Shown here piece after piece: positions 1-5,940 of a DNA stretch of 25,307 nt; the stretch's first letter is position 1; every line of letters starts with the position of its first letter. The position numbers and the translations under genes were made by a program. The stretch is from a virus. The stretch spans positions 1 through 25,307 of the IMG/VR virus record IMGVR_UViG_3300009512_002355; one strand, 5' to 3'. The notes beneath the pieces are model-generated. The model did not search any database. It was not told the DNA's origin and saw only the letters and a program-made list of their open reading frames with translations.

Positions 1-44
1 ATCCTGGCTTTTATAGCTAAGTCTTTTGGTGTTTTTAATTGCAT
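1..44 (-). CDS. Start of an unidentified gene, cut by the window edge
   Basis: The minus strand opens an ATG frame that runs off the left edge, and 14 codons are visible (MQLKTPKDLAIKAR). The ATG lies 6-7 nt downstream of an AT-rich TTATTATATTTAA box of the kind that precedes several other genes here. It follows a full copy of the conserved intergenic element, so this is very probably the first gene of the next transcription unit. There is no Shine-Dalgarno sequence, which would fit a leaderless or very short-leader mRNA. Too little protein is visible to suggest a function. Confidence 0.6.
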   Translation of the reverse strand, partial: MQLKTPKDLAIKAR

Positions 45-114
45 AGTTAAATATAATAAAATTTACGCAAGATAAAAAATTTCTGACGTATAATAGTAGA
101 AAGTTATTAACAAT
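45..114 (-). promoter_or_regulatory. Conserved intergenic element, copy 1 (inverted repeat, hairpin, AT-rich box)
   Basis: Read on the minus strand, this gap begins right after a TAG stop with ATTGTTAATAACTTTC (99-114), which contains the inverted repeat GTTA-A-TAAC (103-111). A TACG...CGTA hairpin with an inner AGA/TCT pairing follows (64-90). It ends with TTATTATATTTAA directly before the next ATG. The same order is found at 9466-9535 and 21661-21732. It probably combines transcription termination for the upstream block with a promoter for the next gene, but the role is inferred from position and conservation only. Confidence 0.55.
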
Positions 115-774
115 CTATTGTAGCTTTGACCAATTTACTGGTGCTACGTAAGGTGGTGATCCTGCATGTGGGCCTGTCCATATTCCCTTAATCTGATCTA
201 GGTGTTTTACTACTGAATCTGTATATTTTTGAGCTACTACTTTATAGCTTTTTGAGTTAAATGCATCATAGAACTCAGACCCCATCTGTACTGGTATGCC
301 TGGAAATACAACTGTATTTGTTATACCTGGTAGGATGCCTGGGCTGTTTGGTATTATTGGTAGGAATGACTGGCCAGTCCAGTATGTAATTATTGCAGTT
401 GCTGGTAGTAGATATGGTGGCTTTCCCATTGAAACTTTCATCTTCGACTGAATTAGGAAGCACTTCTTCCATGCATCAAACAAGCCTTTAACCTTACCTC
501 CAGTAAACTGATACTTACCAGTTACTGCATCCCACTTCCAATCTGTTGGTGGCTTTTTCTCATCTGGGCCTCTAGAATACTTGTCTTGATCTCCCCATGA
601 ATTGTCCCACACTGTAGTCCTTATTGCTATATTACCAACTGGGTCCATTGCAGGAATACCTATATTTCTATGATAGCTTGAAGCTAAGAATGTTGCACAC
701 TGATCTAGGCCAGAAGACTTTCCCTTACTTAGATAAGATTCTACCTCTTTTTTTAATTGTTCACTTTTAATCAT
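115..774 (-). CDS. Conserved phage protein of unknown function, possibly structural
   Basis: The protein has 219 residues. I place the start at the ATG at 774 (MIKSEQLKKEV), which overlaps the DUF3310 stop by 8 nt; the frame could extend to a TTG at 798, but that needs a 32-nt overlap. The first third is polar. The middle has tryptophan-rich stretches (W-x-W, TTVWDNSWGD). A hydrophobic segment with ITYWTGQSFLPIIP follows, then a proline/glycine-rich part (VVFPGIPV) and a C-terminus rich in Gly-Pro (IKGIWTGPHAGSPP). This layout recalls small proteins of marine myoviruses sometimes listed as structural, but I cannot name a family. No catalytic motif or signal peptide is visible. It is the last gene of its block, immediately before the conserved intergenic element. 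Confidence 0.75.
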   Translation of the reverse strand: MIKSEQLKKEVESYLSKGKSSGLDQCATFLASSYHRNIGIPAMDPVGNIAIRTTVWDNSWGDQDKYSRGPDEKKPPTDWKWDAVTGKYQFTGGKVKGLFDAWKKCFLIQSKMKVSMGKPPYLLPATAIITYWTGQSFLPIIPNSPGILPGITNTVVFPGIPVQMGSEFYDAFNSKSYKVVAQKYTDSVVKHLDQIKGIWTGPHAGSPPYVAPVNWSKLQ

Positions 775-982
775 TTTGTTCTGATACCTTGAATTCAATT
801 AGTTTGTCTAAGTATTGCTTTGCCTTTAATAGATCTTCAATACCATTTTTATCCTTCCATCTTGTAACATACTTTATTATGTTGCCTTCAAAGAAGTCAA
901 GGTCTTGAGAGTGGGCGTATTCCCACATCTCAATTCCCCTGGTGTAGTGCTTTGGGTGCTTTATATTATCTGTCTTAGACAA
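767..982 (-). CDS. DUF3310 protein
   Basis: This 71-residue protein carries the hallmarks of DUF3310 (PF11753), a small phage family: an N-terminal HPKHYTRGIE, a central FEGNIIKYVTRWKDKNG and a following IEDLLKAKQYLDKLIE helix. The length is usual for the family. The biochemical role is not established; some database entries call it nucleotide-kinase-like without firm support. It overlaps the preceding zinc-ribbon gene by 8 nt and the following gene by 8 nt, so the three are probably translated in a coupled way. Recognition rests on the KHY and NIIKYVTR motifs. Confidence 0.85.
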   Translation of the reverse strand: MSKTDNIKHPKHYTRGIEMWEYAHSQDLDFFEGNIIKYVTRWKDKNGIEDLLKAKQYLDKLIEFKVSEQND

Positions 983-1223
983 TCTTTAGCCCCTCATTGT
1001 CTTTCTTAGACTTAGGTAGGAATGCATCATTAATGTGTGAACACTCATCGCACTTAAATATCTGCATTGGTACTAAGCTTTTCTTTCCGTTTGGAGAGAC
1101 TACTGCAGATACCTCCTTAAATAGAAAGACTGGTACAAATGTTTGACCTTCGCACTCATCACAATTAACATCTTTCATATCTTCTGGCTTAATGTTAAGA
1201 TTCATATTTCCACCATTATTCAT
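975..1223 (-). CDS. Small zinc-ribbon protein
   Basis: This 82-residue protein has two CxxC pairs, CDEC near residues 21-24 and CDEC near 58-61, separated by a beta-rich segment. That spacing fits a single structural zinc ribbon. I recognise the type from marine T4-like phages, where it has no assigned role; a DNA, RNA or protein-binding adaptor is possible. The ATG at 1223 is preceded by a strong Shine-Dalgarno (AGGAGG, 6-nt spacer), so I prefer it to the internal ATG at 1205. The gene overlaps the stop of the upstream gene by 8 nt and the start of the DUF3310 gene by 8 nt. Confidence 0.75.
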   Translation of the reverse strand: MNNGGNMNLNIKPEDMKDVNCDECEGQTFVPVFLFKEVSAVVSPNGKKSLVPMQIFKCDECSHINDAFLPKSKKDNEGLKIV

Positions 1224-1449
1224 CTTTGCCCTCCTCCTTTTTTACATTTAGTAATGAAGTTAATAAAGCAATCTTTCCATCAGCTGATGATATAGTATCT
1301 ACTGCTTTGTCCATCTCACCTAAAATGTCTGGGTGTTCGCCAACACCTACTGATTGATTTGCGTATAAATTTAGTATAGCGATTCCCTCAGCCTTTTGAG
1401 CTTGGTATCTTCTAACTAGTGCGTCCATAAATTGTTGTCCTTGTGTCAT
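1216..1449 (-). CDS. Small conserved marine-phage protein, unknown function
   Basis: This 77-residue, mostly helical protein has an N-terminal amphipathic helix (FMDALVRRYQAQKAEGIAILNLY), a central VGVGEHPDILGEM motif and a charged C-terminus. I associate the VGxGEHP signature with short proteins encoded by many marine phages, none with a known role. Translation should be efficient: the start has a perfect TAAGGAG six bases before the ATG, ten bases past the groEL stop. It sits in a run of four small overlapping genes behind groEL. No metal-binding or catalytic residues stand out. Confidence 0.7.
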   Translation of the reverse strand: MTQGQQFMDALVRRYQAQKAEGIAILNLYANQSVGVGEHPDILGEMDKAVDTISSADGKIALLTSLLNVKKEEGKDE

Positions 1450-1459
1450 GTCTTTCTCC

Positions 1460-3115
1460 TTACATCATTCCAAATCCACCACCCATTGGAGCAGCTTCTT
1501 CTTCATTTTTATTTTCATTAATAATTATACATTCAGTTGTTAAAATTGTACCAGCAACTGAAGCAGCCTTTTCTAGTGCAACTCTTGTTACTTTTGCTGG
1601 GTCAATAATTCCTGACTTCATCATATCAACAACTTGTTCAGTTCTTGCATCAAATCCCCAATTCATTGATATAGTGCTTTCATCTGTCATTCCGTCAAAA
1701 GCATGTATTTCATTCCATATTTGATTTGCATCTAAGCCTGCATTTGACATAATAAGATTAAATGGCTCCTGTATGGCTTGCATTACAATTCTATATCCAC
1801 TTACTTGATCATCATTCTCAAATACTCCATCCTCAACTTCGTCATCAAAGCAACTTCTTAGTGCTATTCCACCTCCAGGTACAATACCTTCATCAAGTGC
1901 AGCCCTAGTTGCATGTAATGCATCCTCTACTCTATCCTTTTTCTCTTTCATTTCAATTTCTGATTCAGCGCCAATCTTTAGAATTGCTACTCCTCCAGCC
2001 ATCTTTCCCACTCTTTGTTGGTAGCCTTCCTTCTCATAGTCTGAATCTGATTTTTCAAGTAATACTTTTATTTCGTTAACTCTGTTTGCAATAACTTCTG
2101 GGTCACCTGCACCATCAACAATTGTTGTTGACTTACTTGTAACAGTAACCGTTTTTGCACTACCTACAAAGTCTGCTATATTAAGTGTATCAAGCTTGTG
2201 ACCTTTACTCTTACTGATAAGTGTTCCTCCAGTAATTGTTGCGATATCCTCAAGTAGTTGAGTTCTCTTTTCACCAAATTCAGGAGCCTTAACTGCAGCA
2301 ACCTTAAGTGTTCCCCTTGCCTTATTAACAACAAGTCCAGCTAATGCCTCACCTTCAATGTCATGTGCAATTATTAGTAATGGTTTGTCTTGTGCAATTG
2401 CAGCTTCAAGTGGCTTTACTAGCTCCTTAAGGGTTTGAATCTTTTTATCAACTAAGATGATCCATGGGTCTTCAAATTGTGCATGCATATGATTGTTATC
2501 AGTTACAAAGTACGGTGATATATATCCTCTATCAAATTGAACACCTTCAACTGTTTCTAGGTATGTATCATTTGTTCTAGACTCCTCAACTGTTATAACA
2601 CCTTCTCTTCCAACCTTCTCCATTGCAGTAGCTATTAACTTTCCTACCTCTTGGTCATTGTTTGCAGAAATTGTTGCAACTTGTTCAATCTCATCCTGAG
2701 AAGAGATATCTGTAGCTATCTCCTCAAGCTTTTCAACAACTGTAGTTACACCAATATCCATTCCTCTCTTTATATCAACTGGATTAGATTTTAGTTCTGT
2801 AATGATGTCAAACCCTCTTTTTAAGATTGAGTTGGCTAATATAGTTGCCGTTGTTGTTCCATCACCTGCCTCATCATTAACTTGATTAGCAACTTCTTTT
2901 ACCATTTGTGCACCAGCATTCTCAATTTCATCTTCTAAGAAGACCTCTTTTGCAACTGATACTCCATCCTTTGTTGATACAAACTCACCATTCTTTTCAA
3001 GTATTACATTTCTACCCTTTGGTCCTAAAGTTGCAGATACTGCAGATGATAACTTTTGCACACCACTTCCGATTAGCTTTCTAGCATCCTCGTTAAATTC
3101 AATTCTTTTCTTCAT
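1460..3115 (-). CDS. groEL: GroEL chaperonin (HSP60), phage-encoded
   Basis: This is a full-length GroEL of 551 residues (E. coli 548) that folds proteins in an ATP-driven tetradecameric ring. Key sites are intact: GPKGRNV at 31-37 and GDGTTTAT at 84-91 with the ATP/Mg aspartate D85, a complete apical domain, the ATPase segment [13 protein letters not shown], and a flexible [14 protein letters not shown] tail of the GGM type. The groES stop and groEL start share one base (TAATG), so the two are translationally coupled. Phage chaperonins are known in some large phages and are thought to fold capsid or other phage proteins. Here the pair follows the ThyX-like genes, so those oligomeric enzymes are possible clients, which is inference only. 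No truncation is seen. Confidence 0.97.
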   Translation of the reverse strand: MKKRIEFNEDARKLIGSGVQKLSSAVSATLGPKGRNVILEKNGEFVSTKDGVSVAKEVFLEDEIENAGAQMVKEVANQVNDEAGDGTTTATILANSILKRGFDIITELKSNPVDIKRGMDIGVTTVVEKLEEIATDISSQDEIEQVATISANNDQEVGKLIATAMEKVGREGVITVEESRTNDTYLETVEGVQFDRGYISPYFVTDNNHMHAQFEDPWIILVDKKIQTLKELVKPLEAAIAQDKPLLIIAHDIEGEALAGLVVNKARGTLKVAAVKAPEFGEKRTQLLEDIATITGGTLISKSKGHKLDTLNIADFVGSAKTVTVTSKSTTIVDGAGDPEVIANRVNEIKVLLEKSDSDYEKEGYQQRVGKMAGGVAILKIGAESEIEMKEKKDRVEDALHATRAALDEGIVPGGGIALRSCFDDEVEDGVFENDDQVSGYRIVMQAIQEPFNLIMSNAGLDANQIWNEIHAFDGMTDESTISMNWGFDARTEQVVDMMKSGIIDPAKVTRVALEKAASVAGTILTTECIIINENKNEEEAAPMGGGFGMM

Positions 3116-3408
3116 TATTTCTTCTCTTTATAAATTGTTAAAATTTCGTCCTCTCGACAAACGATAAACTCTACTCTGTCAACTTCTAATCTCTTACCTG
3201 CAAACTTAGGATAGAATACTACATCTCCTACTTTGCATTGCATGTGACCTCTATTTCCAGTGTTAAGTAGTGGGCCTGGGCCTACTGCTAATACTTCGCC
3301 TCTAAGTGATACTTCAGCATCTACTTCTGGCATAATTACTCCACCTGATGTCATTTCATCTGGTTCTAATCCTTTTAATACTACATTTCCTCCTGTTGGT
3401 TCAAACAT
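3115..3408 (-). CDS. groES: GroES co-chaperonin
   Basis: This 97-residue protein has usual GroES length and forms the heptameric lid of the GroEL cage. The N-terminal strand GGNVVLKGL is followed by a mobile loop with SGGVIMPE, whose hydrophobic VIM matches the GroEL-contacting IVL of E. coli GroES. Then come the barrel strands RGEVLAVGPGP and VGDVVFYPKFAGKRLEVD, and the closing strand EFIVCREDEILTIY. The start has a strong AAGGAGG site eight bases upstream and overlaps the preceding stop by one base (TAATG). Its placement before groEL is the standard bacterial order, which suggests the pair was acquired together. Confidence 0.95.
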   Translation of the reverse strand: MFEPTGGNVVLKGLEPDEMTSGGVIMPEVDAEVSLRGEVLAVGPGPLLNTGNRGHMQCKVGDVVFYPKFAGKRLEVDRVEFIVCREDEILTIYKEKK

Positions 3409-4136
3409 TATATTGCCTCCTTATCTTTAATTCTTAATTTGTTTTCTATTTCATGCGAGCTTCTGATACATGATATTCCTAATTGCTCTTTCATCACTTC
3501 CGGTGTTGTGCAAGACTGGTTAAAACTTGCAAAGTCTGTTTTACTTGGGAATCTTCCACATCCTGCAAATAAGCATCCAAATGCATTTGATAGGTAGTCT
3601 GCAGCTGCATAGTCACATTTCCCTATTGCATCACATCCAGGCCTAAAAGCTTTTGCTGCATCTATTCCCATTTCTATCATCTTTTCTCTTAATAGCCAAT
3701 GCAAACCTACAATAAACTCCTCCTCACAGAACTTTAGCCTTCTTGACATCTGCCCTCTTAGTGAGTTTATATTTTGTTCTACTACGTATGTACATTCTCT
3801 AGACATTAAGTTGAATAGCTCTTCATTTTGTCCAAATTCGCCTTCAGACTCTCTGTGCTTTTCCAGTTCAGATAGCGTTTTTATGACTTTGTCGCGAAAG
3901 TCTGAGTTCTTCTCCATTAACTCATAAACTTGAGTATACACAACATATGTCGGATTCGGATTCACTTCATACTGTTTGAATTTGATTCCTACTCTAGCCC
4001 TTGAATGCTGGTCATATTGGCAAATTGGAGTTCCTTTTACTCGGTACTTTATCATACCGGAAGCTGGATGCCAATTTATTATATCCACTTCTAGGTTTTT
4101 TACTCCACACTTTATTTCAACGTCATTAATTTTCAT
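3408..4136 (-). CDS. ThyX-like protein B with a C-terminal cysteine cluster
   Basis: This 242-residue protein appears to be a divergent relative of flavin-dependent thymidylate synthase, which makes dTMP from dUMP. Residues 31-48 (YRVKGTPICQYDQHSRAR) align without gaps to the next-door ThyX-like protein at FRVRGVPRWLFDYHTQTP, sharing [FY]RV[RK]GxP, a tyrosine or phenylalanine, D and H. They also align to the GVSRxxxxQxxRHR core of ThyX: Q43 is kept and RHR becomes R46-A47-R48. A later helix (SLRGQMSRRL then LHWLLR) may match the ThyX C-terminal helices. C168, C174, C188 and C193 form a cluster not typical of ThyX and could bind a metal. The start overlaps the partner gene by 11 nt. Homology is inferred from motifs, so activity could be lost or changed. 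Confidence 0.5.
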   Translation of the reverse strand: MKINDVEIKCGVKNLEVDIINWHPASGMIKYRVKGTPICQYDQHSRARVGIKFKQYEVNPNPTYVVYTQVYELMEKNSDFRDKVIKTLSELEKHRESEGEFGQNEELFNLMSRECTYVVEQNINSLRGQMSRRLKFCEEEFIVGLHWLLREKMIEMGIDAAKAFRPGCDAIGKCDYAAADYLSNAFGCLFAGCGRFPSKTDFASFNQSCTTPEVMKEQLGISCIRSSHEIENKLRIKDKEAI

Positions 4137-4944
4137 AAAATAATTCTTTATCCTCTTTGCTTAGGTCATTAAACTTATAATCTCTTATCTTCTGTAGTAC
4201 CATATCTGTATTTTCAAATATAACACTTAGGTATAGCCCTATGAATGGGAACTTTTTACCAACAACATCTACAAGCTCCTTATAGAGCATTGATAAAGAC
4301 TGATCTTTAACATCATCACCAAACTGGCCTGATGCATTGAATCCCCTCATTGATACTAGTGATAATAAGTTTTGGCCAAAGTGATATGAATGCTGATAGC
4401 TTTGTGGTAAGAATGTTCTACCAGACTGCCAGCTTGATTGATCTTCATTTAATACATCTGCATATATTTGCTTTAGATCACTAAATGTCTTCTTCTCTTC
4501 TTTCGATAACCTCCTTTCACCAACAGTAATTATGTCAACATCAGACTTATTATTGTCTCTACATCCAATACTCATAAAACTTGTGAATGGGGTTTGTGTG
4601 TGATAGTCAAATAGCCATCTAGGTACACCCCTTACTCTAAAGATAAATTGCACCATCTCTCTTGCCTGGGGTAGTGTGTTGTGAGTTAATACTGCTTTCA
4701 CAACCTCAAACTTACCTTCAGGTGTAGTGTCTGGCCATTTTTGTTTGAATTTATTGTCACCCCATGTACTAGTGCTAGTAACAAACATTGACTTATAAGG
4801 ATTTGTCATGTGGTCTTCTAGTGTGACCTCAACCTCATCAGACATGTCATGAAACTCAGTGACAACTGGGGGCCTTTCCTCTGGTAGGGTGCCCATAACT
4901 TTTCTTAGGTTTTCTATAACCTCGTAACTTAATTTGTCTTCCAT
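4126..4944 (-). CDS. ThyX-like protein A (divergent flavin-dependent thymidylate synthase family)
   Basis: This 272-residue protein has the general ThyX layout. The stretch FIFRVRGVPRWLFDYHTQ (101-117) matches the ThyX strand-turn FxFxIxGVSRxxxxQ. The ThyX signature RHRxxSxxxxSxRY aligns without gaps to Q117-T-P, S122, G127, R129 and D130, so the RHR triad is lost while one serine and one arginine remain. Downstream, GRTFLPQSYQHSYHFGQNLL then LVSMR (175-200) matches the ThyX segment with an LP motif, the N-x-x-S-L helix and an LR. Authentic ThyX is a homotetramer with active sites between subunits, so loss of RHR here alongside an R-x-R in the neighbour suggests a heteromer. An AT-rich promoter-like box lies 17-31 nt upstream. 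It might instead be a non-catalytic paralogue. Confidence 0.6.
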   Translation of the reverse strand: MEDKLSYEVIENLRKVMGTLPEERPPVVTEFHDMSDEVEVTLEDHMTNPYKSMFVTSTSTWGDNKFKQKWPDTTPEGKFEVVKAVLTHNTLPQAREMVQFIFRVRGVPRWLFDYHTQTPFTSFMSIGCRDNNKSDVDIITVGERRLSKEEKKTFSDLKQIYADVLNEDQSSWQSGRTFLPQSYQHSYHFGQNLLSLVSMRGFNASGQFGDDVKDQSLSMLYKELVDVVGKKFPFIGLYLSVIFENTDMVLQKIRDYKFNDLSKEDKELFYEN

Positions 4945-4960
4945 AATTTTATAACCTTTA

Positions 4961-4975
4961 TTTAATATAATAAAT
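4961..4975 (-). promoter_or_regulatory. AT-rich promoter-like box before the ThyX-like pair
   Basis: The minus strand reads ATTTATTATATTAAA here, matching the TTRTTATATTWAA box found just upstream of other block-leading genes. It sits in the 36-nt gap before ThyX-like A and may give that gene pair and groESL their own promoter within block 3. The evidence is sequence recurrence and position only. Confidence 0.4.
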
Positions 4976-4980
4976 ATCTC

Positions 4981-5940
4981 TTAAATATAAAAATGTAACG
5001 AATCAAATTTTATATTTATTTTAACATTTTCTACCATTGCATTAGCATTTTTATCTAACCATGTCTCTATCATCATGCATATAGATATAAAGTCGTGATT
5101 AAATAGGAAAATATTTGAAGATCTAAAGTTGACATTTACATTTAGTGTGCTACCTCTAAGTAGAATGTGAACATAAGATAAACATTCATCATCTGTAAAT
5201 ACAAACCTTCTACTAAGTGACCCCTCTTTCTTTCCGTAGTATCCTGATAGCTCTGATTCTAACTTTTTTGTGAACTTTGCTAATTGAAATTTATAACTGT
5301 CAATCTCAAGCTGCTGATAGTCATTTATATTCTCCAACCCTGCAAATAGATCCTTTGATGACCACTGCTCTACATCACTACAGGTCATGTCTAGGTCCAT
5401 CTTGTAATTTACAAGCTCCTTAGTCCCCATGTGTTCACTACCAAACTCTTGTAATGCTGTTATTGCAGTTCCCATTTGATGTTCTGGGCTTAATAGAAAT
5501 TCATTATACATTTCTATAATACCATTAATTCTTTTTGCAATATGTCCTGGCTCATCCTCTCCATCTATAATCCAAAAGTTTCTATGCTTTGCAAACCTGA
5601 TAGATAGATCTTTATATATTTCTGCTACATGCTTTATTGCCGACCAAGTCTGGAATTCATCTCCTCTCTTAGAATATCTCTTGTGTAATTCAGCCTCACT
5701 AATATCAAAATAGAAAACTATATTATCATTTAGGTATGATATAAACTCTTGTTCTCTTTCCTCATTATTGTCGAATCTGTTATGCAGCATGCCGTAAGCC
5801 ATTATTGACATCAAGCCTCTATCGTTTAATAGGACGTCAAAGTCGTTGCCAGATTGTATATTTTCCCAAACCTTTTGGTATTGAGTTGTCTTGCCTGCAC
5901 AGTCAGGTCCTTCAAATACTAATTGTAGTCTCTTATTCAT
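4981..5940 (-). CDS. Thymidylate (dNMP) kinase fused to a minimal ThyA-like domain
   Basis: The first ~155 residues look like thymidylate kinase, which phosphorylates dTMP to dTDP: P-loop GPDCAGKT at 11-18 and a DRG at 40-42. The second half resembles a shrunken thymidylate synthase (ThyA). C253 lies exactly 20 residues before R273-S274, the same spacing as catalytic C146 and R166-S167 in E. coli ThyA. An FNHD follows, and the protein ends with LHFYI, like the dUMP-binding H-x-Y strand of ThyA. The domain is ~160 residues against 264 for ThyA, so folate use is doubtful. I start at the ATG at 5940, seven bases after AAAGG and overlapping the pol III stop by 8 nt; ATGs at 5943 and 5955 are in frame. 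The kinase is firm; the second domain is a motif-based call. Confidence 0.75.
   Translation of the reverse strand: MNKRLQLVFEGPDCAGKTTQYQKVWENIQSGNDFDVLLNDRGLMSIMAYGMLHNRFDNNEEREQEFISYLNDNIVFYFDISEAELHKRYSKRGDEFQTWSAIKHVAEIYKDLSIRFAKHRNFWIIDGEDEPGHIAKRINGIIEMYNEFLLSPEHQMGTAITALQEFGSEHMGTKELVNYKMDLDMTCSDVEQWSSKDLFAGLENINDYQQLEIDSYKFQLAKFTKKLESELSGYYGKKEGSLSRRFVFTDDECLSYVHILLRGSTLNVNVNFRSSNIFLFNHDFISICMMIETWLDKNANAMVENVKINIKFDSLHFYI

Noticed and set aside
775-798. TTG start extending the leftmost complete gene by eight residues
   Set aside because: It would give a 32-nt overlap with the DUF3310 gene from a rare start codon. The ATG at 774 gives the short overlap typical of this region.
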